A stretch of DNA of 64,000 bases from Marininema mesophilum (lineage in GTDB: Bacteria; Bacillota; Bacilli; Thermoactinomycetales; DSM-45169), in contig NZ_FNNQ01000003.1 of the NCBI RefSeq assembly GCF_900106775.1, forward strand, positions 1 through 64,000. Reading direction: 5' to 3'. The notes under the pieces were generated by a model, which saw only the letters and a program-made list of their open reading frames with translations, was not told the origin of the DNA and searched no databases. The first letter of the stretch is position 1; each line of letters starts with the position of its first letter. This document shows, piece by piece, positions 25,097-33,712 of this stretch. The translations under genes and the position numbers were made by a program.

Positions 25097-26047
25097 TCAA
25101 TATTCTAATTCGCTCACTCTTTTGTAAAATATAATAGGATCCATTTTTATACGTTCCATTGCTTCTTCCGCGGTTATTTTTTCTTGTTTCCATTCATGAT
25201 AGACACTTAAAAAAGTATGACTATTATTTGGATCTGGGCCAATACGATGATTTTGATTTAAAGAATAAATGAGTTCCATATCCTCTTGTTTTAATTGAAA
25301 ATCAAATATGTTCGCATTGCTAAGAATTCTTTCTTTTGAGGATGACTTTGGAATGGGAATGACATGATTTTGTACATTCCATCGTAGAATAATTTGGGCA
25401 ACGCTTTTATTATACTTGGCTGCAATGTTTTGCAGAATCGGGTTATCTAGTAATTGTCCTTTCATAAATGGAGATGCTGATATTAATTGAATACCTTGTT
25501 TGTAACAAAAACTATATAGATTCTTTTGTGTTAAGAGTGGATGATATTCAATTTGATTCACCATAGGTTTTATTTCACAACTTTCCATAATATCTTCTAT
25601 ATGATGAATTTGAAAATTACTGATTCCTATTGCGCGTACCCGCTCTTGTTTATAAAGTGTTTCTAGTGCTCGCCATGTCTCTTTGTATTTTTCTTTTACA
25701 GGCCAATGAATTACGTATAAATCTAGGTAGTTCACACCTAATTTCTGAATACTTTTTTCATAGGCGGCCAGTGTTTCATCATACCCTTGGTCAGTGATCC
25801 AAATCTTTGAAGCCACAAACAATTGCGCACGCGATATATTAGCCGTTTCTATCCCTTGTCGAATGCCTTCGCCAACAATTTGTTCATTTCCATAAATGGA
25901 TGCGGTATCTATGCTACGATATCCGATTTGGATGGCATTTTTTATGGGAGAACTGTCTTTTAACGCAAATGTACCTAGTCCAAGCCAAGGAATTTTAACA
26001 CCATTATATAATGATGTTGTACTTTGTAAATGCAACTCTGTATTCAT
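25097..26047 (-). CDS. Aldo/keto reductase with a recombinase-like C-terminal tail
   Basis: This NADPH-dependent carbonyl reductase has the full tetrad: Asp and Tyr in SIDTASIYGNE, Lys in ASKIW and His in VIHWP. The paralogue at 42.4 kb ends soon after RIGPDP. Here 40 extra residues follow, containing YHEWKQEKITAEEAMERIKM and FYKRV, which resembles the C-terminal helix-turn-helix of serine resolvases (EWK-x-G-x-ITA-x-x-AM...TFY-x-V). A Tn3 transposase relic lies directly upstream, so the tail may derive from a transposon resolvase gene. Codon use is AT-rich. Reductase function is likely intact; the tail is inferred to be a fusion. Confidence 0.82.
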   Translation of the reverse strand: MNTELHLQSTTSLYNGVKIPWLGLGTFALKDSSPIKNAIQIGYRSIDTASIYGNEQIVGEGIRQGIETANISRAQLFVASKIWITDQGYDETLAAYEKSIQKLGVNYLDLYVIHWPVKEKYKETWRALETLYKQERVRAIGISNFQIHHIEDIMESCEIKPMVNQIEYHPLLTQKNLYSFCYKQGIQLISASPFMKGQLLDNPILQNIAAKYNKSVAQIILRWNVQNHVIPIPKSSSKERILSNANIFDFQLKQEDMELIYSLNQNHRIGPDPNNSHTFLSVYHEWKQEKITAEEAMERIKMDPIIFYKRVSELEY

Positions 26048-26089
26048 TATTTTTTATTCACTCCTAGTATGTAAAATATAATCATTCGA

Positions 26090-26350
26090 AAAACAATATT
26101 TGTTTAACCTTATTTTCTCGAAAAATCCTATTTCTATACGCTCCCGAAACCCAAATATTTTTCTTATGTCAGATCGATAGCGTTCAATTGTCTGACTTAG
26201 TGTTTTCAGGAAAACAGGCTTCTTGTTGGAAATATCTAAATAGAACCGCAAATGTTAGTTGAGAGTTAGTGCGCTTTGCTTCTACTAATTTCTTTTCTGG
26301 TTCGAGTAAAACGAAATGCTGAATAAGTTCTTCTTTTGTCCATTGTTGTT
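26090..26350 (-). pseudogene. Tn3-family transposase N-terminal relic
   Basis: Two minus-strand frames together give a Tn3 TnpA N-terminus (DUF4158). One reads WTKEELIQHFVLLEPEKKLV and LTFAVLFRYFQQEACFP; the other continues with TIERYRSDIRKIFGFRE. A frameshift separates them and the rest of TnpA is absent. Confidence 0.6.
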
Positions 26351-26426
26351 TCAACTAAGATACAACCCTTTCTAAAGTTCCTAGAATGTACAGAGTCGGT
26401 ACTTTTTGTCGGTCTGAGTATAGCGG

Positions 26427-26777
26427 GACGTTTTCCCTTTGGCAAGAATGTACTCAAAGCAATAGAGTTGTACATAGAAGAAGTTGGGTGCCCAAAATCC
26501 GGATGATTACTTGTTTAAGTCGAGGCAAGGGACAAAGCCGATTACCAGACAACGTGCGCACCAGATAATCAATTTGGCTGCTCGTTCGATAGGGATAAAA
26601 GAGAAAATCGGGGACGCATAGCTTACGAAAAAGTTTTGGTTACCATACCTACAAAGCTGGCATCGATATTTCCTGTTGCAATCGATCTTTAACCACTCAG
26701 CACCATCGGTGACGCTTCGATATATCGGCATTACATAGGACGATATGGATGATGTGATCCTGAATTTAAACTTGTAA
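26427..26777 (+). pseudogene. Decayed second copy of the tyrosine recombinase
   Basis: The stretch is closely similar to the 3' part of the recombinase at 22.9-23.5 kb, including its last codons (GATGATGTGATCCTGAATTT before AAACTTGTAA). Frameshifts and internal stops break it, for instance in the HSLRK region (an extra base near 26610) and TAG after GIT near 26736. The 5' half is lost. Confidence 0.8.
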
Positions 26778-26792
26778 AAAGAAGTGGGTGAA

Positions 26793-27052
26793 ATGATGAC
26801 CTTGTTAGATTGGAAAATAAGAGTGAAGGGACTCAGGATGGGCAGTTCTTTGAGCCTGACCAGTGAACACAGTATATCGCGGATCCTGTTAGGGTCATTG
26901 CCTGGGTGGCGCTTCATGAGCAAGATGGGATGGTGATCTATTCTACATCAGACTATGAGGGATTCATAGTGCAAGTGGAAGCTGAGGTAAAAGAGGTGAA
27001 ATTAATCGATTCAGCAGATATTGACTTAATATCTGCAAAAGTGTTATCGTGA
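26793..27052 (+). pseudogene. DUF397-like small protein, frameshifted (module copy 2)
   Basis: It starts with ATGATG after GTGGGTGAA, 16 bases behind the decayed recombinase. The homologous frame appears after a shift: RVIAWVALHEQDGMVIYSTS then DYEGFIVQVEAE, ending at 27050-27052. It parallels the relics at 22.6 and 31.5 kb. Confidence 0.45.
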
Positions 27053-27105
27053 AAAAATGTATTTGAGAAGAAACATGCATCTTAACATGAAAGGTCAGAA
27101 TATAC

Positions 27106-27759
27106 ATGAGAAACTCATCGATTATTTGGAGAAAGTTTCAAAAAAATAGAGAACCCATTGCTGTATCTTGGGATTATCTCCCTCAAGTGTGGGGGATTCA
27201 TCAAAATACTGATAAGTTATACATCGAACCTAATGGAAAAACAGACTATTGGCAAAAAACGCATGTTGGATTTTCTGCAGATAATGGACATTTTCTATAT
27301 ACGGAATGCAATCAAGATATAACAATCACTACTCGTGTTTTATCAACTCCTATGAATCAATACGATCAAGCGGGGTTAATGATTCGCTTTTCAGAAAATT
27401 GTTGGTTAAAAACATCTATCGAATATATTACAACTGAAAAGAGTATGTTGGGAGTAGTTGTTACGAATCAAGGATACTCAGATTGGTCCACACAGGTATA
27501 TAAAAAACAACATTCAGATATATACTTACGTATTCGTAGAAAAGCCGGAGATTATTTTGTGGAATATTTGGAGAGTGATAAAAAGAAAGAAGATAGTTTA
27601 CAGAGTCTTAAACAGTCGTGGGAACAATTACGTGTTACCCATTTAATAGAGGATACAAATGATACATCATTTCAATGCGGGATATATGCTTGTAGCCCTA
27701 AAAAGAAAGGATTTATAGCTGAATTTGATTTTGTCACAATTGATATAAATAATAAATAA
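27106..27759 (+). CDS. DUF1349 family protein
   Basis: The 217-residue protein matches the DUF1349 concanavalin-like family (related to regulators and glycan-linked proteins of the beta-xylosidase type), with the hallmarks DQAGLMIRFSENCWLKTSIE and GYSDWS. There is no signal peptide. It may bind or act on a sugar. It lies 235 bases upstream of the aminotransferase trio and has the same AT-rich composition, which hints at a common origin. The gap 27760-27994 holds no recognisable gene. Confidence 0.8.
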   Translation: MRNSSIIWRKFQKNREPIAVSWDYLPQVWGIHQNTDKLYIEPNGKTDYWQKTHVGFSADNGHFLYTECNQDITITTRVLSTPMNQYDQAGLMIRFSENCWLKTSIEYITTEKSMLGVVVTNQGYSDWSTQVYKKQHSDIYLRIRRKAGDYFVEYLESDKKKEDSLQSLKQSWEQLRVTHLIEDTNDTSFQCGIYACSPKKKGFIAEFDFVTIDINNK

Positions 27760-27994
27760 ATAATCGGCAGTACGAACGCCTTTACTATGATCGACTGTCC
27801 TCTGCAGCCTCAATTTCTTGGGTCCATTTTATTGACCTAATACCAAATCGATGGTGGACTTATTCGTAGTGTCTTTTAAATTGTAAAGTTGAAACCATAT
27901 ATAAAAGTAATATGACTTTATACACATAAATGAGGATGGCTTTTATTTTAAAGTCAAGTTCTTATTTAATGAAGAGAATGGAGAGCGTATAAAA

Positions 27995-29266
27995 ATGGAA
28001 AGCAAAGTAAAAGATGCAGTATCCCCCAATCATTTATATTACAAAGTGGATTCTGTGGTGATGGAAAGAGGGGAGGGAATATATTTGTACGATCAGGATG
28101 GTAAACAATACATTGATTGTGCATCGGCAACATTTAATTTGAATTTGGGATATGGAAATAAAGAGGTAATAGATGTAGTAAAAAATCAAATGGATAATCT
28201 GATACATGTTACGTCTTCGTATCAAACAGATGCTGTAAATACTTTAGCAACAAAACTTGTTGAAATTTCTCCTGATAATTTGACAAGAGTGCACCCGAAA
28301 GTCAGTAGCGGTTCTGCTGCAAATGAAGGTGCTATAAAAATGGCACAGTATAATACTGGTAAACGGGATGTGATTTCTTTGTTCCGTAGTCATTTAGGAC
28401 AAACTTATATGATGTCAGCACTTTCAGGGAATGCCTTTCGTAGGGAGCCGTTTCCACCACAATTTTCATTTGGCTTGCAAGTACCGGATCCATATTGTTT
28501 GCGTTGTTTTTATAATCAAGAGCCTAATTCTTGTGGCATGTTATGTGTAGAGCGAATTCATGATTTTATTGAATATGCAAGTACTGGGAATGTTGCTGCT
28601 ATTATTGTAGAGCCGATATCTGGAAACGGCGGAAATATAGTTCCTCCTGAAGGATATTTTCAAGCACTCAAAAAATTATGTGAAGAACAAGATATTACAT
28701 TAATTTTTGATGAGATACAAACTGGATTTGGTAGAACGGGAAAAATGTTTGCTGCGGATTATTTTGGTGTACAACCTAACATGATGACGGTAGCAAAAGG
28801 ATTAGGTGGAACTGGGTTTCAAGTAGCCGCTATCCTTGCTGAGGAAAAATATGCAGGTATGCCTGGTCACCATCATTCATTTACATATGGTTCTAATATT
28901 ATGGCTTCTGCAGCGGCTTGTACTACCATTGATATTTTACAAAGGCCTGGGTTTTTAGAGAATGTGACTGTAGTAGGGAATTATATTATGGAATATTTAG
29001 AGAAATTGAAGGGGAAATATAGGTTTATTGGAGATGTTAGGGGTGTAGGATTAATGATCGGGGTAGAAATCATGAAAGAGAACCTTGAACCGGATCTGGA
29101 GTTAACAAACTATATTGCGAAGCGTGCAATGGATCACGGTATCATTATTCGAACATCCAGATATGGATACGGGAATGTATTTAAAATTCGTCCGCCTCTT
29201 ACTATTACTATTAGTGAGGCAGAGGAATTATGCTTTAAATTAGAAAAATTAATGGAGGAGATATAA
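27995..29266 (+). CDS. Class III PLP-dependent aminotransferase
   Basis: The 423-residue enzyme transfers an amino group to a keto or aldehyde substrate. It shows the PLP-contact segment SSGSAANEGAIKMA, the acid pair in LIFDEIQTGFGRTG and the PLP lysine in VAKGLGG. A Cys-rich segment (PYCLRCFYNQEP, SCGMLC) sits before the C-terminal half, as in related family members. Its stop overlaps the next start by one base (TAATG). With the phosphatase and dehydrogenase that follow, it may build an amino sugar or aminocyclitol; that is an inference. The substrate is unknown. Confidence 0.88.
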   Translation: MESKVKDAVSPNHLYYKVDSVVMERGEGIYLYDQDGKQYIDCASATFNLNLGYGNKEVIDVVKNQMDNLIHVTSSYQTDAVNTLATKLVEISPDNLTRVHPKVSSGSAANEGAIKMAQYNTGKRDVISLFRSHLGQTYMMSALSGNAFRREPFPPQFSFGLQVPDPYCLRCFYNQEPNSCGMLCVERIHDFIEYASTGNVAAIIVEPISGNGGNIVPPEGYFQALKKLCEEQDITLIFDEIQTGFGRTGKMFAADYFGVQPNMMTVAKGLGGTGFQVAAILAEEKYAGMPGHHHSFTYGSNIMASAAACTTIDILQRPGFLENVTVVGNYIMEYLEKLKGKYRFIGDVRGVGLMIGVEIMKENLEPDLELTNYIAKRAMDHGIIIRTSRYGYGNVFKIRPPLTITISEAEELCFKLEKLMEEI

Positions 29267-30195
29267 TGAAAAACTATATCATTGAATTAGGCAAGTATGT
29301 ATATACGCAAGTAAACAACCAAAAAGGGACACTAAAAAATCGTATAGTGAATGGCTATTCTCCAGGTGGAGATGCTCAATTTCATATTGATGAGGTTGCA
29401 GAACATGCAATTGTAAAATATATATCAGATCAAAAAAAGCCTATTGCACTTTACACAGAGGACGGTGGTTTAAAAGTTTTTGGAGAAAATCCAGCTTACA
29501 TCCTAATTATAGATCCAATTGATGGTACTCGCCCTGCAGCTGCAGGATTAGAAATGTCATGTATATCAATTGTCCTAGCGAGTTATAGAGATGGAGCTAA
29601 AATAAAAGATACTGAATACGCTCTTTTAATGGAACTTAAAACAGGAAATTATATGTATAGTGATATATTTTCAGACTCTATAGAATTTGAAGGTTATCAC
29701 ATGCCATTACCAAATCTAGGTCAAGATAAAGAAATAGAACATATGTTTTGGAGTTTTGAGTTTAATGGTCATCCTACGCAATTAATGATAGAAACGTATG
29801 GACATTTAATTGATGCATCAGCGAATAAGGGCGGTGTATTTTTATTTAATAGTGCCTCCTATTCCATTTCTAGAATTATTACAGGGCAGATGGATGCATA
29901 TGTGGATGTTGGAAACCGATTACTTAAAGATCGTCCAGAACTACTAAAAGATTTTAAGCGAGTAGGCAATGGTCAGGTACTACATCTCTTTCCATATGAT
30001 ATAGCTGCAAGTGTATTTTTAGCCAAAAAAGCAGGAGTCATTATTACAGATGCATATGGAAAATCTTTAGATGAAACACTGTTAATGGATCTTAGCTATG
30101 AGAATCAACAATCATGTATAGCAGCCTCTAGCATGACATTACATCAAAAACTTTTAGACGCAATTTATTGGAAACGGAGTGGTGACATATTATGA
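29266..30195 (+). CDS. Inositol-monophosphatase-like phosphatase
   Basis: The 309-residue protein belongs to the lithium-sensitive phosphatase superfamily (inositol monophosphatase, FBPase, bisphosphate nucleotidase). Metal-site motifs are seen: TEDGG (first acidic site), DPIDGTRPA (central motif; the usual next aromatic residue is replaced) and PYDIAAS near the C-terminus. The motif divergence suggests an unusual substrate. ATG overlaps the preceding stop, and the next gene overlaps its end by 4 bases, so the three are translationally coupled. Confidence 0.82.
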   Translation: MKNYIIELGKYVYTQVNNQKGTLKNRIVNGYSPGGDAQFHIDEVAEHAIVKYISDQKKPIALYTEDGGLKVFGENPAYILIIDPIDGTRPAAAGLEMSCISIVLASYRDGAKIKDTEYALLMELKTGNYMYSDIFSDSIEFEGYHMPLPNLGQDKEIEHMFWSFEFNGHPTQLMIETYGHLIDASANKGGVFLFNSASYSISRIITGQMDAYVDVGNRLLKDRPELLKDFKRVGNGQVLHLFPYDIAASVFLAKKAGVIITDAYGKSLDETLLMDLSYENQQSCIAASSMTLHQKLLDAIYWKRSGDIL

Positions 30196-31220
30196 AAGCA
30201 TTAGTGTGGACTGAAAATAGACAATTAGAATATCAAAATGTAAAAGAGCCTGAAATACAAAAAAGGAATAATGTGAAAGTCAAAATATATGGAACCGGAA
30301 TATGTGGAACAGATTTAAACGTACTACAGGGGAAAATGTATGCTGCACCCAATATGATTATGGGACATGAATCAGTTGGTGTAGTGGTAGAAGTGGGAGC
30401 AAATGTAAGGAATATAACAGTAGGAGATCGGGTAGTTATTGACCCTACCCAATTTTGTGGGACATGTTACTATTGTAGAAAAGGGTTAACATGTTATTGT
30501 GAAGAGTTTGATGATTGGCAATTAGGAATTGGCGCTCATGGTACTTTTGGAGAGTATTACGTGGGAGAAGATCGGTTTATGTATAAATTGCCTGATTCTA
30601 TGGAATGGGAAAGAGCCACTTTAATTGAACCACTCGCGTGTGTGTTAAACGTGATAGAAAAAGCGAATATAAGACCTGATGAATCTGTTTTAGTTTTAGG
30701 ATCAGGACCAATTGGGTTATTAGTTCAATTAATGGCTCGAAAACTCTCTAGAATAACAGTTGCAACAGAAATCGGGGCATTTAGAACAGAGGCTGCAAAA
30801 AAAATAGCAAACTATGTGTATCCTCCTCAAAGCTTAACTATAGAAGAAGTTCTACGCATTAATCAGGGAAGAAAATTTGATGTAATTTTTGATGCGATAG
30901 GGAATCAACTTGAATGGGCATATCCACTGATTGGAAAAGGAGGCAGGTTGGTACCTATGGGATTTGATCATACCTATCAGTTTACGATTAAACCTTTTGA
31001 ACTCCTATCCAAAGGGATTACGATTATAGGTACAGGAGAAGCACATCATATGATGGAGAAGGCATTATCTTGCGCAATGGATTTACCAGAATTATCAAAT
31101 TTAATTACAGATAAAATACCCCTTGAAAACTTTCAAATTGCCCTTGAAAATTTACAAACAAAAAAAGTAGACATACAATCCATTAAAACCATTTTGGTAT
31201 CTGATTCAAATTATATATAA
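30192..31220 (+). CDS. Zinc-dependent medium-chain dehydrogenase
   Basis: The 342-residue MDR-family alcohol/polyol dehydrogenase has the catalytic zinc ligands in GICGTDL and MGHESVG, a structural-zinc cluster FCGTCYYCRKGLTCYC and the nucleotide fold LVLGSGPIGLL. It probably oxidises a secondary hydroxyl of a sugar or cyclitol, giving the ketone that the aminotransferase would aminate. This is inferred from the operon. It is the last gene of the trio; no clear terminator follows. Confidence 0.87.
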   Translation: MKALVWTENRQLEYQNVKEPEIQKRNNVKVKIYGTGICGTDLNVLQGKMYAAPNMIMGHESVGVVVEVGANVRNITVGDRVVIDPTQFCGTCYYCRKGLTCYCEEFDDWQLGIGAHGTFGEYYVGEDRFMYKLPDSMEWERATLIEPLACVLNVIEKANIRPDESVLVLGSGPIGLLVQLMARKLSRITVATEIGAFRTEAAKKIANYVYPPQSLTIEEVLRINQGRKFDVIFDAIGNQLEWAYPLIGKGGRLVPMGFDHTYQFTIKPFELLSKGITIIGTGEAHHMMEKALSCAMDLPELSNLITDKIPLENFQIALENLQTKKVDIQSIKTILVSDSNYI

Positions 31221-31304
31221 GAAGGCGGCTACGAATGACCTTCGTGAAGAAGGTTCTGGTGCGAAAAACGAAGAAAAGCAGCTGTCCCCCTTTAACAGAA
31301 GGAT

Positions 31305-31490
31305 CTAAGCTGCTAGATTAAAGAGATTATGTATGAAATTAACTTCTTCAACGACAGAGGTCCCTAGGGCTGAAATCTGTCGTTTTTTAATCATGTGCAT
31401 CGCTTCCAATCCTCGGGACAAAAGATAGGTGCTTCGAAAGGATTTGAAGCCCAGCATGAAGAGCATTTTGGGTGTTTTTGCGCAACCCCC
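31305..31490 (-). pseudogene. IS6-family transposase C-terminal fragment
   Basis: The minus strand reads LGFKSFRSTYLLSRGLEAMH, then MIKKRQISALG and FIHNLFNLAA, which matches the C-terminus of IS6/IS240 transposases (G-F-x-S-F-x-x-x...G-x-E-A-M-x-x-I-K-K-x-Q). The DDE core is missing. It abuts a DUF397-like relic at about 31495. Confidence 0.6.
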
Positions 31491-31508
31491 CCGAAAAGGT
31501 ACATTAAG

Positions 31509-31643
31509 AAGCTTCATGAGCCAGAGGGAAAAGTCATTTTTTCAACCTCAGACTATGATGAATTCATAGCTTGGGTTGAATCAGAGATAGATGATATAAA
31601 GATAGTAGAACCAGCTGAGCGCGACGCTGATTGGTTATATTAA
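31509..31643 (+). pseudogene. DUF397-like small protein, C-terminal relic (module copy 3)
   Basis: The frame reads KLHEPEGKVIFSTSDYDEFI and ends with DADWLY at 31643. An apparent N-terminal extension (to 31395) is antisense to the IS6 fragment, so the real N-terminus is lost. Confidence 0.45.
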
Positions 31644-31764
31644 TGGACACTTTTCAAATTCTCTTAATTAGGAGTGTTGTTATTGGATTTTAGGAGAAGA
31701 AAAAGCTTATAAAATCTATTTTTCACAGGGTCGTACAATAGTACAACGTTATTTAAAGGCGAAA

Positions 31765-31935
31765 ATGAGAAACTCGGATAAACAACAAGTGTTTAAGGTA
31801 ACCATTAAGGATCGTTGGGTGATTGATGCTTATGACCAAGGTGATTATGAAAAGGTTATGCAGGAGGTTTTTCGTCGCTACCAAGAAAAGAAAAAGAATT
31901 TGAAAGCACTTAACGAAATTATGGAGAATTCATAA
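31765..31935 (+). CDS. Small hypothetical protein (56 aa)
   Basis: The reading frame encodes a charged, probably helical protein (VFKVTIKDRWVIDAYDQGDY, then a Lys-rich EKKKNL tail). The frame is open further upstream to about 31672 with plausible protein sequence (WILGEEKAYKIYFSQGRTIV), but no standard start codon is there, so the gene may be 5'-truncated. A small hairpin (AGCGGTCGCT) and a T-run follow the stop codon. No family is recognised. Confidence 0.4.
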   Translation: MRNSDKQQVFKVTIKDRWVIDAYDQGDYEKVMQEVFRRYQEKKKNLKALNEIMENS

Positions 31936-32033
31936 GCGGTCGCTTTTTTATTTCCACTCTCTTGAGACTCAGAGGGGTTTAGTAATGAGGGACGCCCTTA
32001 TCTATCTCAAGAGGCTGTACCTAAATGAGATAA

Positions 32034-32058
32034 AGACCCCCACCGAAGGTGAGGGTCT
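32034..32058 (-). terminator. Terminator of the flavodoxin-like relic
   Basis: GGTGAGGGTCT pairs with AGACCCCCACC across a GAA loop. On the minus strand TTTAT follows. Confidence 0.6.
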
Positions 32059-32085
32059 ATAGTTATGTAGATTTCAATGGATTAA

Positions 32086-32260
32086 TCAATTGTAAGTTTC
32101 AAGCTTGGCTCTTAGGTTTTTTATGGCTGTGAGAGCCTTGGAATCCTGTTCAATATCTTCAGGCTTTCTTCCTTTACCAATCACATGACCCGCAAAGTTG
32201 ACTCCGATAAAATTGAAAATATACTCTAACTGCTGTATTAACGGCTGTCCCTTTACGTTG
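32086..32260 (-). pseudogene. Flavodoxin-family / NAD(P)H oxidoreductase C-terminal relic
   Basis: The minus strand reads IQQLEYIFNFIGVNFAGHVI, then GKGRKPEDIEQDSKALTAIK and a stop at 32086-32088. This matches the C-terminus of flavodoxin-like reductases. An in-frame stop lies about 10 codons upstream and no start exists. The terminator behind it is preserved. Confidence 0.6.
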
Positions 32261-32364
32261 TTTTATAGCTCCCAGTTTTGTGATAAGTGGGCGTTTATAA
32301 TATGAAGAGACTTTCTGTAAAAAATTTTTTGGTATAGACAATTTAATCTAAAGGTGATATGTGA

Positions 32365-33264
32365 ATGACACGATTTATTGCGATTATTGCTGCTATTTTT
32401 GTGACTTTTTTATGGTCTGCTTCTTATATTTTAAATAAACTTGCCTTTGGAGAAGGAATCGATCCATATATGCTGGCAGGCTTACGGTACACAATTGCAG
32501 CTAGTACATTGTTAATGTTGTTCATGTTTATAAAAAAACACTCAACCCCTATATCTATTAGATCCAGAATGAGGTTTAAACATTATTTGCTATTGGGGAT
32601 TGCTGGGTACTTAATGGCCCAGGGGCTACAATATGCAGGCCAATTTTTTATTTCACCTACTCAAACCAGTATGTTACTTAGTGTAGGTAATAATCTATTT
32701 GTGATTTTAGTAGACTTGTTATGGCTTCGAGAAGTAAAAAATCGTGGAGTTTTGCTGGGTGTTTTTGGCATCCTGCTCTATTATTACCCATGGCAATTCC
32801 AAGCTGGTAACCTCATCGGAATTGGATTAGTCATCCTCTCCTCCATCGGTTATACCATTAACCTTACGGCAACTCGACACTTTATTACTAATAAAACAGT
32901 TAAAGCTGAAAATCTTGTAATAGGCCCGATGTTTATTGGGGCAATTTTTATGATAGTAGTAGGTTTTTTCCGAGGTGGTGTTCCGCACATTTCACTTATG
33001 TTGATCTGGATACTAATATGGTTGGGAATAGTAAGTGGAGCTCTGGCCTTCTATTTGTGGACATTGACGCAAAAAACTTTAAAAGCATATGAAAGTAGCG
33101 TGCTTAACAACCTTGTGTTAATTCAAGTAGCTACTATGGATGTATTTATCCTATCTCAAGAGCTTACAGTTTTACAAATTTCAGCGTTAATTATTATATT
33201 GGCAGCAATTATATATGTTCAATTTCACCCATATTTTTATATAAAAAAGAAAAAATACAATTAA
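32365..33264 (+). CDS. EamA/DMT-family transporter
   Basis: The 299-residue protein has about 10 hydrophobic helices arranged as two EamA halves, with typical features near the N-terminus (FVTFLWSASYILNKLAFGEG) and in the second half (LWTLTQKTLKAYESSVLNNL). It probably exports amino acids or other small metabolites. The ATG follows AAGGTGATA. It is monocistronic, in the accessory region. Confidence 0.88.
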   Translation: MTRFIAIIAAIFVTFLWSASYILNKLAFGEGIDPYMLAGLRYTIAASTLLMLFMFIKKHSTPISIRSRMRFKHYLLLGIAGYLMAQGLQYAGQFFISPTQTSMLLSVGNNLFVILVDLLWLREVKNRGVLLGVFGILLYYYPWQFQAGNLIGIGLVILSSIGYTINLTATRHFITNKTVKAENLVIGPMFIGAIFMIVVGFFRGGVPHISLMLIWILIWLGIVSGALAFYLWTLTQKTLKAYESSVLNNLVLIQVATMDVFILSQELTVLQISALIIILAAIIYVQFHPYFYIKKKKYN

Positions 33265-33431
33265 TCACTAGAAATTAAAAATAAATAATAGGTAAGCATA
33301 AAGGAACCCGGCTTAAATATTGACTTAAGTTGAAAAATTAAATAGAATGTTATTTGCAATTTTCCAATATATCCAGAATTGGATGAAGACAACTTCTACC
33401 CTATACAGAACAATAAAGGGCAGGATCACGG

Positions 33432-33459
33432 TTGACTGTAACGAAAAAAGTGATACGAT
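33432..33459 (+). promoter_or_regulatory. Sigma-A-like promoter upstream of type I locus 2
   Basis: TTGACT and TACGAT with a 16-base spacer. It points toward the proposed antitoxin RNA; a second possible -10 (TACAAT) lies at 33512-33517. Confidence 0.45.
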
Positions 33460-33517
33460 ATACGTATCAAGACAATCAGTGACTTTTGTAATACTGGAGT
33501 TATGGAATGGGTACAAT

Positions 33518-33646
33518 AGTAAAGCCAAGGTGTTAGCGCACCTTGGCTGGGAATAATCGGATGGCCACCGGACAAAAAGTAGGCCGATGGGCTAAGAGAG
33601 AGTAATCGCTTCTAGGTTGGTGCCCCGGGAGCAATTACTTTTTTTT
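33518..33646 (+). ncRNA. Candidate antitoxin RNA of type I locus 2
   Basis: A compact RNA is predicted: a perfect 10-bp 5' hairpin (AGCCAAGGTG / CACCTTGGCT, 33523-33548), a 50-base middle and a terminator hairpin (GTAATCGCT / AGCAATTAC, 33602-33638) followed by eight T's. The terminator overlaps the 3' end of the toxin frame on the other strand, as in type I systems. Confidence 0.5.
33602..33646 (+). terminator. Terminator of antitoxin RNA 2, overlapping the toxin stop
   Basis: GTAATCGCT pairs with AGCAATTAC and is followed by TTTTTTTT. The complementary strand contains the toxin stop codon. Confidence 0.75.
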
Positions 33647-33712
33647 GTTGTCCATATATGTTGCGGCGAGAAGTAGCAACGTAAGCAACGAAATCACTTC
33701 TTGTCCCGACAT
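33635..33712 (-). CDS. Candidate type I toxin peptide 2 (25 aa), holin-like
   Basis: The frame encodes a 25-residue peptide, MSGQEVISLLTLLLLAATYM followed by DNKKK. A single hydrophobic helix with a D-N-K-K-K tail is the build of small holin-like toxins of Firmicutes. AGGAGGTGA precedes the ATG by 5 bases, and GGAGGTGAGGCCT upstream of ATG nearly repeats the leader of toxin 1 (GGGGGTGCGGCCT). The Shine-Dalgarno lies in the loop of a hairpin (AGCCTC / GAGGCC). An extended -10 (TGATATACT) about 80 bases upstream could start the mRNA. Confidence 0.65.
   Translation of the reverse strand: MSGQEVISLLTLLLLAATYMDNKKK

Noticed and set aside
27780..27880. Possible transposase remnant between the DUF1349 gene and the aminotransferase
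   Set aside because: The translated pieces on either strand are too short and weak to name a family.
31395..31508. N-terminal part of an 82-codon frame before the third DUF397-like relic
   Set aside because: It is antisense to the IS6 transposase fragment, and the two sibling copies do not share it.
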